The notes beneath the pieces are model-generated. The model was not told the origin of the DNA and made no database searches. It saw only the letters and a list, made by a program, of their open reading frames with translations. A DNA stretch of 64,000 nucleotides from Lycium barbarum (lineage: Eukaryota; Streptophyta; Magnoliopsida; Solanales; Solanaceae): NCBI RefSeq assembly GCF_019175385.1, contig NC_083343.1, positions 49,684,457-49,748,456 of the forward strand. The letters run 5' to 3'. This document shows positions 1 through 11,203 of the stretch, piece after piece; position 1 is the stretch's first letter; each line of letters starts with the position of its first letter. The translations under genes were made by a program, and so were the position numbers.

Positions 1-985
1 AAACCAAATCACATAAGCACGATGAGGAATGAAAAATGAAATTTTCCTAGGTGTCCCGTAGATTCTCGAAGATAAATACAGATGTCTCTATATCGCTCCG
101 AAGGACTGTACTAGACATTGCTGTTGTACTCATTAGACCTGTGAACCTAAAGCTCTGATACCAAATTATCACGATCCAAATTTTATAAGCCGTGATGACA
201 CCTATTCCAAACTCGATAGGTAAGCCAACTGATTAACATATCAATTTGTCTGGAGTTAATTAAGCGGAAAGTAAAGTGACGCATAAATAATATTCAAATG
301 CTAAGTCTTTTATAATGAAACTTGTGCGAAAATACAAATACGATCCAAGAGTGGTGTCATGTGTACAAAAATCCCTACGAATATAATGTCAGTCTGAAAT
401 CCACTAATGCACTGTCAGGATACAAAGAAAAGAAATGAATAAATAAAAGATAGAGAGATAAGGGTATTGCAGATCAGCCAAGCCCCTCACCATGATATCA
501 TATAATCACAACCTCATACTCAAGAAACTTTATAGGTCCCACTCATATTCTGAACCTAATCTGCACCACAAAGAGTGCACCAAGCGTAATCTGAGTACGG
601 AAAGTATGTGTACTCAATAGCTAATAGACCGAAAGTGAAAGAAGTAGTGACAAAGTAAAAGGTTCCCCTTTTTACCTTAAAGGTTGCCTTGCCTTAACTA
701 AGAATCAAACCATTTACTGGGTAAAGAATGAAAAAGTACCAAGTAAGCCACATATTCAGATAATCACAGAATCAGATAAGCAGCCAATTAGGAAATTAAT
801 TAAGTAATGAGTAATGCAATGAAATACAGTATGCCCTATATACACAAAGAGATTCCGGTACTAAACAAAATATGTGACCCAGGAGGGACCATTAAGTCCA
901 TATAACACCCAAAAATTTATCAGATCTCCTATATCACATCGTGTCCAGGCCTCCCAAAGCCTAATCATGCTCCCGACCGTAAGAA
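1..985 (-). mobile_element. Element M: partial Ty3/gypsy leader and 5' LTR
   Basis: Bases 1-151 look like the untranslated leader of a minus-strand LTR retrotransposon that continues off the left edge. A primer-binding site follows at 152-163 and an LTR end at about 167 (tatcacgatcc, a decayed form of the tgtcacgaccc found at the other LTR ends here). A degenerate copy of the shared LTR core (agtacggaaagtatgtgtactc) lies at 568-620. The leader differs from those of elements A-J, so this is a different lineage. I could not find the far LTR end; 985 is only where recognisable LTR character fades. Confidence 0.55.
152..163 (-). promoter_or_regulatory. Primer-binding site of element M
   Basis: The plus strand reads gctctgatacca, the exact complement of TGGTATCAGAGC, which is the plant initiator-Met tRNA primer site. 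It lies three bases from the LTR end, so the element runs on the minus strand. Confidence 0.85.
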
Positions 986-1377
986 GTCAATATTGTTAAC
1001 GTTGCACGAGCTACATATTTGTCCCAATGAATACTTACTTTTTGCCTATGGAAAGAACAAGTTACCTAACCTATTCTTCGTATATGTTTGCGAAATAAAA
1101 ACAAACAAGAAGGTAAAGGACACAATGTTTTTACGTCAAAACCACCTGGCTCAAAAGGTGATGAAAACCATGACCTATAGACCTATAGAATTTCCTCAAC
1201 AACTTAACTACAATAATGAGCCAACTCCAAGTTACAATTACAACCTCTGTAACCTAAATTTCTACACCTAACCTTGCTGCCTAGCCTCTAACTAGCAAGC
1301 TATCTCCAAGTAGTAAACTTTGTACTTGTAGTTACAATAATTTGTACCTACTTTTTATGCTTCTTAATAAGATGATT
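986..1377. other. Unassigned AT-rich sequence
   Basis: I see no terminal repeats, conserved protein motif or duplicated segment here. A 92-codon open frame on the plus strand at 993-1271 has no recognisable motif and low-complexity AT-rich codon use, so I treat it as chance. It may be the U3 end of element M's LTR or older flanking sequence. Confidence 0.4.
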
Positions 1378-1985
1378 AAGATACAACTCGATAAACCAAC
1401 CTAATACAAAAGTCTAGACTTTAGAATTAGGAAACATTATTCAGTAAAACATCTCTATCGATCTTCTCTGTGTAATATGGATACCATCCTGGATTCGTGA
1501 ATATGCTGGATATATCTTTTGATAGCACAATAATCTGAACTCTCTCTTTGTGGGTGAGAAAACATCTTCTTAGAAAGACCTGGGTATTTATAAAATTGAA
1601 GCTCTGCAGGTCGGCAAACACAAAACCATTTCCTAGTCGATCAATAAGACGCGTGTAGAGTTTGTGTAGTATTTGAATTCTTGCCTTGTTGAGTTCTCTT
1701 CTAATATGTTTAGAAGGCTTACTAATCTCTACAAATATGGCAAGGAATCTTTCATACTTTACCGTCAAGTTCTTTTCATAATTTTGCAAATCCTAATTAC
1801 TGTAGGAATTGCCCTGGAGCATGTTCACGAACCTGTTTATCCCATCTGGTTCGTCTACCTCTAAATATCTGCATTATCTGAGATAAAATATGTTCTTATA
1901 CGTGCTCCACCAATCTCTTTTCATTCTTTATCTTTCATTGAACTGCGTTTGAGATATTGGCTGGAACATGCTGACAGACCTATTT
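1378..1985 (-). repeat. Unclassified dispersed repeat, copy 1
   Basis: This stretch matches the last 0.5 kb of the window (63529-64000) in the same orientation. Matching blocks start at gatacaactcgata and run to a block containing gctggaacatgct. The right copy lacks about 140 bp present here around 1478-1618. A 120-codon minus-strand frame at 1427-1789 spans the middle, but the other copy has stops in that frame, so coding function is doubtful. I do not recognise the family. It could be a decayed part of the copia element next to it or an independent repeat. Confidence 0.6.
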
Positions 1986-2975
1986 CATATATCTATATAG
2001 CTCTGTGTCTATAAATGGTCAATTCACCTCTGATCTCTTTAAGAGATTCTTCATGCAATGTTTTACTTGTAGATGATTCATCTCCTACACCTGATGACCT
2101 GTGATCATTCCTCTTCTGCATCAGTTGACTCTTTGATATAGAACATGTTTTGCATACTTTTTCTATTTCTTCAATGAACTGATGACTCTCCCTTTTGCTG
2201 CCTACTTTGTTCAATTTTTCTATTCATATCTAATTCATGCTACACACTGAACATCTCTATGTGCCCTGAGTCATCTTATTCTCCTCTTTGATTGTGCTTG
2301 TCTGCTTGTTTATGAGCTCCACCTACTATTTTTCCACCTCCTCTTTCTGGTCGATAAAATCATTCGGACATCAGGGAAAGGTGTGTTTGTGAGGTAAGGT
2401 GAAGCATATTTTCTGATTTGGAAGGATTAAGAAAGTGTGAGGAGGAGGGAGACTGATCAGATCTTGAGAAGTATTTGCATAATTTTTCCATTAGGGCTTC
2501 GAGGTGAGAGAGATGGGATGAAATTTGTGAGGTGAAGGTGAGGCTATTTCAATTTATGTAGAGATTTGATCGAATAACTGAAAAGTCCTCTTTTTGGGAA
2601 GAGAATGATTTGATTTTGGATGTCTTTTCAAGGCTATCATCCTTCACTCAATATACTCCTTAGACGGCTAGTCAGGACTAGGGTAGATAAAATAGGTTTT
2701 CTAAATTATTCCACGATCTGAGTATATAATTTGTTGTAGAAAATAACTTACCTAAAGCACATTTTCAATCATTGATTTGAGATCTCCTTCTGTGATAGTC
2801 ATCATGTTTAGACTATGCAAGATCATGAACCTGCCCTATATAGAATATAAAATTTAATGTACAACACAAAGTAAAATATTTTAATTACTTTGAGTACCGC
2901 ACAGTCTGTGACAAGCCAATTTTAAAGGATACATGTGCAGCTTTAATCTTTCCCAGTGCTAGCATAATCTTCCTT
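1986..2975. other. Degenerate sequence between repeat copy 1 and copia remnant
   Basis: No intact gene is visible. A 73-codon minus-strand frame at 1993-2214, rich in Lys, Glu and Ser, is contiguous with repeat copy 1 and may belong to it. By position, 2215-2975 would hold downstream pol sequence of the minus-strand copia element, but no reverse transcriptase or integrase motif is readable. If it is pol, it is too decayed to call by eye. Confidence 0.35.
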
Positions 2976-3633
2976 TTATAAGCCTGGTGGGAACCCTTCA
3001 TTATTGCACATGGTTTTCTTTAGCCATGAACAGGTCCACCGATTTACTTCCTGAGTTTTAGCACTTCGTCTCATAAGTGTAAAACACTTGTTCCTATTTG
3101 ACCATCTTCTTTCAACATGAGGAACAGGTTCCTGAACCTGTTTCATGCACGTTCTCCCTGTCTGACTCCTCTTTTGATAACCTTCTTTCTGCAGTGTTTC
3201 CTTGCTTCTATCTTGAGAGTGACCAGAATTAACAATGTTTTCTCTCTTCATATTTCGAGCAAGCACTATTCATATATCATTTTAGTTTGCTCTTCTGCTC
3301 CTCTTTCCAGCAAGGAAATCAGGACGTAGTTTTAGGCACCCATGAAAGCTTGGGTCCCTTTCCTTCACTCATGGGATATGTCAATACCTTATTTGTCCAT
3401 TCAGTCAATGTCCATATTAACCTATTTCCAAAACATGTATCTTTCTTCTTGACATATTTGGTGTTCTTCTTTGAAACCTTTAAGTTATTTATGTTATAAT
3501 TCATGTTCGCTGGACATTCAGATATGCAGTGCCCCATCTTTCCACATAGAGTGCATAAAACCTCTCCTGAAACTTTATGTTCTGTCAAATCCCAATCCGG
3601 TGGTAATGTTGTGTGTACGACTGGTGAGCTATG
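2976..3633 (-). pseudogene. Ty1/copia gag C-terminus and protease start, decayed
   Basis: The open frame 3654-3319 (its first codons read through the E LTR edge) carries a CCHC zinc knuckle, CTLCGKMGHCISEC, then a basic stretch and the ending GPKLSWVPKT. That ending is typical of gag from plant copia elements of the TNT 1-94-like group. Just downstream, at about 3245-3285 and in another frame, YMNSACSK resembles the copia protease active-site segment WYLDSGCS with the catalytic Asp changed to Asn. After that the frame is broken. The N-terminal gag half lies at 45844-46036; the roughly 42 kb between them is the E nest. This is the oldest recognisable layer. Confidence 0.7.
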
Positions 3634-4437
3634 TGTCACAAAATCGAGGGCCATGACGGGTACCTGACCGTACTAGTCAAACACCATCTGACATGCATCT
3701 ATGACATCAACATAAACATAGGTGGGCTAATAGGGCCATCATATGATTCTCGATAGACTTATGAGGAACATGCATATGCCAACTAATCTGAAAGACTCTT
3801 CTGTGTGAACATACTAGACATACTATATGAGCCAACAAGGCTGTCATGATTATCTGTGTGGCAATATACGAAACACCAGGACAGAACATTATCTGACTGT
3901 ACATAACTGTCTACAAGCCTCTACTGGAAAGCATAACATAACGTGGCCGGGACAAGGCCCCGCCATACCCATGCATATATAATCATGCTGACCCCTAGCA
4001 TCTCCGAAGCAAACGGAGTGCAACAATCTTAACCGCTGACCTGACATCCTACTAAATGGATCACCAACCTGTGTCTGCAGACCTGCGGGCATGAAATGCA
4101 GCCCCCACCCCCAGGAAATAAGGTAGTCAGTACGAATAATGAATCGATTATGTAAGGCAAGAACATAACAAATACACAAAATCATGAAAGGAATCTATGA
4201 CATGAGAGTCAATATGTATATCTGAATGTATCTGTAAGACTGTATATCTAGAAGTGGTTTGTTATCTCTGTATAACTGAAAATGCCTCTGAGGGCGTATG
4301 ATATGCATGCTTTCTTTCAAAAATCATATACCTATATCATAACTGTTAGCGTTGTGGAACATACAGCCCGATCCGTAAATGTTTGTGCTGTGAAACATCC
4401 AGCCCGATCCATCTATCATATCATCCCGCATCCGGGG
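3634..4437 (-). repeat. Element E 3' LTR, left segment
   Basis: Starts tgtcaca with the gypsy LTR-end block and contains the shared LTR core at about 4075-4150 (cctgcgggcatgaaatgcag ... gtcagtacgaat). Element A interrupts it at 4437; the LTR resumes at 37987 after the duplicated pentamer cgggg. The hairpin stem in this copy of the core is poor. Confidence 0.7.
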
Positions 4438-5003
4438 TGTCACGACCCAAATCGGTGGGCCATGACTAGTGCCTGAGTTGGACACTCGTATACGAACCTG
4501 TTAGAGATAACCAAACTGATACTAAGGACAATATCGAAATCTGTAAAAGCATAATATAGACTCATAATACCATATATCAGAGTAAACCTGTCTCCTGAGG
4601 AGTCACAATAACCAAATGTTACAAAATATGCAAGCCGACAAGGCTGCCACTACACATGGAAATATCCAAAAACGAACTACATCTGTATAGCTGACTAAAC
4701 CGTATATACAGCCCACACATATCTACAGACCTCTAAGAGTATGACAAAGTCTATGTAAAAAGATATGTACCAAAATAGCTCAAGCTCCGAGATAATGGAA
4801 CTCTCCAAGCAGCTAGGCAGAAATGCTAAGCCGGAGGATAATCAAGCTGAGCGTCTCTACCTGCAGGCATGAAACGCAGCCCCCGAAGAAAAGGGGTCAG
4901 TACGAATAGTGTACTGAGTATGTAAGACATGAAATCAACATATACATAAAATCCTGAAAAACATTTGGGGCATGTCAAAGACTAGGCAAAATAAATGAAT
5001 TAG
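4438..5003 (-). repeat. Element A 3' LTR, left segment
   Basis: Matches 35603-36170 closely, including the shared core at 4858-4935 with hairpin arms agcccccgaagaaaaggggtc. It breaks at about 5003, where sequence equivalent to 36171 onwards should follow but reverse transcriptase sequence of element B begins. Only a few bases (tagt) are shared at the break. Confidence 0.85.
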
Positions 5004-5973
5004 TTTTGGGAATATCTTCTTCTCTAACCCTCACTTGATAATAACCCGACCACAAGTCTATTTTAGAAAACCACTTGGCACCCTGTAGCTGATCAAATAA
5101 ATCATCAATCCTCGGGAGAGAATATTTTATCTTTATCGTCACCTTATTCAACTGCCTATAATCAATACACATTCTAAGGGAACCATCTTTCTTTCTCACA
5201 AGCAAGACTGGCGCTCCCCATAGTGATGAGCTGGGTCTAATAAACCCTTTTTCAAGCAAATCTTTCAACTGTGCCTTTAACTCCTTCAATTCTGCCGGAG
5301 CTATTCGGTACGGAGGAATAGAAATAGGTGTGGTGTCCGGCAACACATCAATGGCGAAGTCAATCTCTCTTTCTGGAGGAAGACCTGGAAGTTCATCTAG
5401 GAATACATCTGGAAATTCATTCACTACCGGAACTGATTGGAAAGTCGGCGACTTTGCTTCGGTATCATGAACTTGGACTAAGTGATAAATATATCCCTTG
5501 GCTATCATCTTTCTTGCCTTAAGGTAGGAAATAAACCTACCTTTCGGAGATGCTGCATTACCCTTCCATTCAAGCACGGGCTCTCCCGGAAATTGGAATC
5601 GAACTACTTTCAATCGGCAATCAACATTAGCATAGCACGAGGCCAACCAATCCATACCCATAATTACCTCAAAATCTAACATTTCCAACCCAATTAAATC
5701 GGTTTTAGTTTGGCGGTCACATATCACAATTGCACAGTCTTTGTACACTTGTCTTGCTATCACGGGATCACCAACCGAAATAGATACCTTAAAAGGTTTA
5801 ATTGGCTCGGGTTTCACCCCAATACGACCAGCAACATATGGAGTAATATAAGAGAAGGTGGAACCCGGATCTATTAATGCATATACATCGTGGGAGAATA
5901 TTGACAATATACCTGTAACCACATCCGGGGAGGACTCAAGATTCTGTCGTCCAGCTAAAGCATACACACGGGG
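5004..5973 (-). pseudogene. Element B protease and truncated reverse transcriptase
   Basis: An open frame of about 320 codons follows one in-frame stop at 5971-5973 (a CAG-to-TAG type change compared with element J). Protease residues [12 protein letters not shown] lie about 35 codons in, followed by IMGMDWL. Reverse transcriptase begins at the KGFIRPSSS block and includes [17 protein letters not shown] and the [14 protein letters not shown] segment. The sequence stops just after the DIPKT block, before the catalytic IDD motif, and the last few codons come from A's LTR. An enzyme made from this would have no polymerase active site. Confidence 0.88.
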
Positions 5974-7289
5974 CTAAGTGGCACCTGAAGTAGATGCTCC
6001 CCCTCGGCCTCTACCTCGGCCTGCTGGAATCTGAGAAGTCTGCCCTACCTGGCGCACTGAAGTAGAACCGGCTGCAGATCCTGTGGGCTGAATCCCAACT
6101 CTAACGCTCATCGATGGGCAATCTCTCATCATGTGCCCAACCTGGCCACGAGCATAGCAAGCATCCGAACCCTGGCAACACCGTCCGGAATGTAATCTAC
6201 CACACTGACTGCACTGCGGTACTGGGGGTCTCCTCTGGCCATAATCCCCCCCAACCTGAGAATCTGGGGCCCTCGAACTCTGATCCCTGTCCTGAATGGA
6301 AAGAGAGATCAAATCTCCTACCCGTAAATCGAGGAGGTGCATTGGTCACTGACTGGCCCAAATGTCTGGAATGTGGCTGCCTTGATCCCCCTCTGTAGTC
6401 ACTACCTGCGCCCATAGATCTGGCCCTCTTGCTTTGCCTCCTATCAATATCACGATCACTTCTTTGTGGTTGCTGTCGTCCCTCTATGTTTTGGGCATGG
6501 GCTTGTATTCGGGAAATATCCATCCCGTCTTGCAACGAAGCCGTCAAATAATCCTTAAACAAATGTGGCCCCAAGCTACTCACAAATCTATGTACACGAT
6601 CTCCCATGCCGGCCACCATAGTCGGAGCATATCTAGCCAAAGAATTAAATTGCAGGCTATACTCCCGGGCACTCATTTTTCCTTGCTTCAAATTTAGAAA
6701 TCGATCCCCTCTAGCTCGGCGGACCTCGGGTGGCAAATAATGACGAATAAAAGAATCTACAAATTCTCGCCACACGGGAGGAGGCGCATTTTCTTTTCTC
6801 GATGCTATCCAATTATTATACCACAATACCGCTACATCTCGGAGTCTATAAGATGCCAACTCCACGGATTCAGTCTCGGAGGCATGAATAATCTTCAACG
6901 TCCTCAACATCTCATCAATCAAACCTTGCGGGCCTTCATCCGGCTTTGACCCAAAAAACTCCGGAGGATTTAGACTCATAAAATAACGGGCTCTGGTACT
7001 AACTGCCCGATCACCTGAACTCACATTTTGCCGTTGTGCCTGTGCGGCAACCAATTGTGTCAATAAATGAATAGCCTCGGTCACTTGTTGACCCGAAACA
7101 CCCGGTGGAGGATTTGGAGCTGAAGCTCCTCCTTGTTCTTCTACGTTGGGCGGGGTAGAGGAAGTATTAGATATGGCCTCATTATGTGACTCGCCCTCTT
7201 CTACATCCATGGGCGGCTCTCTTTTCTACCCGCCTTTTTGTCGTAGTCTTGCCCTTCTGGGCGGCTGTAGATTTTCCCTTTGGCGGCAT
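5974..7289 (-). pseudogene. Element B gag
   Basis: The start chosen is the MPPKGK codon at 7289, the start shared by C, D and J. A one-base insertion in an A run near 7225 shifts the frame; it then runs open from 7210 to about 6300 through the capsid-like core (IDEMLRTLKIIHASETESVELASYR region). A second shift near 6310 moves to the frame 6342-5974, which carries the cysteine-rich block and zinc knuckle. The knuckle reads CYARGQVGHMMRDC, so its second Cys is Arg. An RGRGRGG tail precedes the protease. Confidence 0.85.
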
Positions 7290-7478
7290 TCTGAAATCAC
7301 AACACACTATTAGGGAGGATAAAATCTTATACACGGCTCTATTGCACGATCTCTTAAGAAGAAAGATGGTCTTTTTTCCTAAATGCCCTGTAGCCTCTTG
7401 TTTATTAGCGTGGCGCACAACACACCATAAACAAGACTCTACTAGACACGGCTCGTAGACACTTCCTAGGACTGAACT

Positions 7479-7490
7479 GCTCTGATACCA
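7479..7490 (-). promoter_or_regulatory. Primer-binding site of element B
   Basis: gctctgatacca is an exact complement of TGGTATCAGAGC, four bases from the LTR that starts at 7495. Confidence 0.9.
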
Positions 7491-7494
7491 CTTT

Positions 7495-10116
7495 TGTCAG
7501 GACCCGAATAGGGGCCGTGACGGGTACCCCGGGGCTAACCACCGAGCACCACTCGTTCTACTACTTATCATGCTCATTAAACGCTCTTTTATCAAATTCA
7601 CACTCAAATTATAAGAAAATCATCTTTCATTTGAAAACATAAATACTTTCATATACATATGCCCCTCAGCTATGAAAATGATAATATACATATATACAGT
7701 AGTAACCTTGTGAGACCATATAACCCACACTGTGTATCTACGAGCCTCTACTGGAGTGCTAGACATAAGGACGGGACAAGACCCCGCCATGCCCAAAATA
7801 CATATACATGAATATACACAAAAGAATAATCATAAGCACCTCCGAAACAAAGGAGTGCTCTCTAATCAGCTACTGGCTCCTACGAGTCCGGATCAAGCTC
7901 ACCTCCCTGTCTACCTGTGGGCATGAACACAACGTCCAAAGAAAACGGACATCAGTACGAACATTGTACTGAGTATGAGAGGCATAAACAATAATGAAAC
8001 ATCAATGAAGTGAGGAGGCATCAGAGGAGCAATTTGTAACTGACTGTCAATCATAAAAGAAATAAATCATGCTGTCTTACTCATACTCGTCATCATATCA
8101 TATATGCATAAATGTATAAGTATAAGCATAAACTGCCCGTCCATATAGGCATGGTGTGATAATGTATAAGCTGCCCATCCATATAGGTACGGTGTGATAA
8201 TAATTAACCTGCGTCCAGGCCTCCCGCGTCCGGGGTATAAGCTACCCACTATAGTGGTGTGTGTATCTGCCCGACCATATATGTACGGTGTAATATCATC
8301 ATCATATGCTCATCATAGTATGCTCATCATAATACATGCATGAAGACTCAAGGACAACTATACTTTATCGGGGTGACGTAAGGTTGTAATCCCCCGATTT
8401 CATTATGGAGCATTCGCAAGCATTCTGCCTCACCTTGAAGGAAGTAGTATATAAGGTGAGTGTGTACAATGCATAACATCATCGAATTTAGGGTACTCTG
8501 CCTCACCTTGAAGGTACAATACATAAGGTGAGTCTATACAATACATGACATACTTAACTTAATGGTATTCTGCCTCACCTCGAAGGGAATAATGTGTGAG
8601 GTGAGTGTTTACAACATACGACATCATTAGCGTTATAGGAACGTCATATCATGAACTCTAGAATCTTTAGACTCGAGCTTATCATCATCATCATTGTACT
8701 CATAACATATCTCTTGTCTCATATAGCTATTCACGATCATAGACTCTTGACTTTCCGGGATATATAGAGAATTCATGGAGAGAAAGGAGAATCATACCAT
8801 TGGATTCATGCCATAGAAAGAAAGGACTAGCCTCACATACCTTTTACGTTTAAATAATCTATTGCTCGCTCGTTCTCCTTCGATGCCCACATTTCTACCT
8901 TCAAGAGAATTCGCATTAGCGTTAGTTAATCGACTATAAGAACGCGTTACTATTTCTTAGGGAAACTTTAGGCAGCATTTCCTTTGTTTATACTACTTTC
9001 CCACATTCTATATCAACTCACAAATTCTCACAACAACATTCACAATATTGCAAACAACAATCATCATTCATTTATATTATCCACATTTCACAATTTCACT
9101 TTAATTCATCAATAATCTTGACCATAGCTCACTATCGTGTTCTTTCACATATAATACTCATTCCATGTTCTACATGTCATTCATAACCTATTTACAACCT
9201 CAACATATCCATTTTCATGATTCATTCCAACTACTACTCAACAATGTCACTATTCACACTTTTATGACCCATTTTATATGTCTTTCTACAATTCAAGTGT
9301 CTTAGCCTTCCAATACCTTAAACAATATGGTATGGTCATGAAACTTACCTTAGATGATGGATGAACAAGCCTTGAATGGAAATACTCTTCTAGCACCAAA
9401 ACCCTATTTCACTTCTCTTGGGATTTCTTGGCTTGGATGACTTTCACTAGGTTTCATACACTTGTTTTCATGGATTGAAGTAGTTGATCATGGATTTCCT
9501 TTGATTTTCTTGTGGATGAATGTTAGAGAGTGTTCTATAGGTTTCTTGACTTGTGGAATGAAAATGAAATGAATATGAAATGAGAGAGAGGTCCCTTATA
9601 TTAATTCAAAATTTGTCCCGACCAGAACATACGGGCCAACATACGGTCCGTATATTTTTCACTGGCCGTATGTCTGGACCGTATGTTTGGTCCAGTGAAG
9701 TGTGTCATTCTGGGCTGAACCTACGGTTGGACATACGGTCCGTGGATTTTATACGGCCAGTATGTCTGGCCGTATAATGTCCAGCTATCCGAGACTTGTT
9801 CTCGTCGACTCGTTTGATCTCCGATCCTTATGGAACCTTCTTGGCACTTGTTTAACACCTCAATACCAATCTAAGGGACGTCATTACTCATCTCTAAGAC
9901 ATCATTATGCCATCATTAACTCATCGTCCATAATTCCTACCCGGCACATAACATATCCTTTACTTTCTTTACCAACATCTTCCTTTTGGTCAAATTTCTT
10001 TGAATCTCGATTAAGATCACAAATGCTATTTCTTACTTATCCAAATCATCGTATACCTTGTACTCTTCGCTAGCCTATTAACTGTACACTAACGGGGGAT
10101 TTTCCAAGGTGTAACA
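7495..10116 (-). repeat. Element B 5' LTR
   Basis: A 2.6 kb LTR from tgtcagg to gtgtaaca. In element orientation it holds the promoter array (about 9780-9625), a TATA-like aatataagg near 9595, cat-rich hairpin units at 8110-8290 (gcccgtccatataggcatggtg type), and the shared core at 7905-7988. The core shows arms cgtcc and ggac around an A-rich loop. It is related to the C and F LTRs but its upstream half differs. Confidence 0.88.
9625..9780 (-). promoter_or_regulatory. Palindrome array upstream of B LTR TATA box
   Basis: Repeated blocks such as acatacggtccgtatat, ggccgtatgt, ggaccgtatg and acatacggtccgtgg share an ATACGG(T/C)CCGTAT core that is its own reverse complement. The array ends about 30 bp upstream, in element sense, of the TATA-like element. 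It is probably an enhancer-type region of the LTR promoter; function is inferred. Confidence 0.6.
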
Positions 10117-11057
10117 TCACCGTACACTTGTTCTAAGTTTTTAAATTAAACTATTTTATATCTTGCCGGAAATCGAGCAACATCTCCCCTATTTATATGC
10201 CTAGCCCGAAATCTCAATTAAGAAACCAACAACAACAACAACCATACCAACATCAATAATATCATTTGCAACACTAATATATACCATAAAACAGCCCACA
10301 CGCTGTTTTTCAACTTCCGTAACTAACCCACTTAGTATACAATTATTTAACCACTCTATCATCGTGCATGAACCGGTATTAGCGTAAATAGAAAGAGATA
10401 CATATCTTACTATTGTTGCAGTAGCGATATCTCTAATATCCGCTTTGAATCCACGTCAAAATCCACCGCAAAACAAGACTACAATCGCAACCACGCGCTA
10501 TCTGGACCTAAACTAATATTCCGTTACATGAAAATTGCTCACTTTTTTCATACTCACTCTCTCTCTCTACTGATTTCTGGAAAATTCTGGGCAGAATCTG
10601 GTGAAAAAAGGGGTTTTTTACCTTTATATAAGGGTCAAATTCGGGTCGGGTCACTGTAGGGTACTGTAGCAGTACTGTGGCACGCATTTCTGCTTTGTCA
10701 GCTGAACTTGTAACGTCCATAATTCTCTACTCCGATGTCCTATCGACGAGCGGTTTGTTGCGTTGGAAACTAGACTCGACGAACTTCATTTTAGGCTTTT
10801 TGTTTCACTTCAAAACACTTCATATGCTAAGAGATATTCGTTCCCCAAGTTGGACCAAAATTTTCACACAAAACTTCACCCATCCCTTCTCCAAAGTCGT
10901 ACTACTCCATTTCTTCCACTCATTTCCTTATAAAACCTTCCGGTATACCTTATATACATCCTTAACTCATTAAATATACTTAATAATGCTTGCTCCTTAT
11001 ATTCCAAAGTGGTTTTACTTAACCATAACTCAACATACCAAGCTGCTAGGTGTAACA
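10117..11057 (-). repeat. Element A 3' LTR, right segment
   Basis: Matches 37048-37981 nearly base for base and ends gtgtaaca. It contains the A promoter region: TATA-like ttatataaagg near 10620 (minus strand) with copies of a ctacagta-type motif just upstream (about 10640-10680). Confidence 0.88.
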
Positions 11058-11094
11058 TTCCTCCCCCCTTAGGAACAGTCGTCCTCGAATGTTA
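11058..11094 (-). promoter_or_regulatory. Polypurine tract and adjacent palindrome of element A
   Basis: On the minus strand, aaggggggag lies against the 3' LTR and would prime plus-strand synthesis. Next to it, 11075-11094 is a decayed copy (one arm mismatch) of the palindrome aacattcgtcctcgaatgtt seen intact in C, D and J. Confidence 0.8.
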
Positions 11095-11203
11095 AACTCT
11101 TAGGGATTGCTATGAAAATTTTGATAAATTCTCCCTGTAATTGCACCACTACTGTCCTATCACAACAACCCATAAGTTATTTTTAAAAAACACCTTACGT
11201 ACC

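Larger units (their letters stand above)
5004..10116 (-). mobile_element. Element B: 3'-truncated Ty3/gypsy in A's LTR
   Basis: The right edge is an intact LTR start (plus strand ends ggtgtaaca at 10116), followed by tcacc and then A's LTR. The intact A LTR has tcact at the equivalent point (about 37048), which marks the insertion site. B keeps its 5' LTR, primer site, gag, protease and first half of reverse transcriptase. The rest of pol, the 3' LTR and part of A's LTR were lost in one deletion ending at 5003, so no left target duplication survives. Confidence 0.85.

Noticed and set aside
1427..1789. 120-codon frame as a possible host gene
   Set aside because: The second copy of this repeat (63529-64000) has stops and a large gap in the same frame, so no coding constraint is visible.
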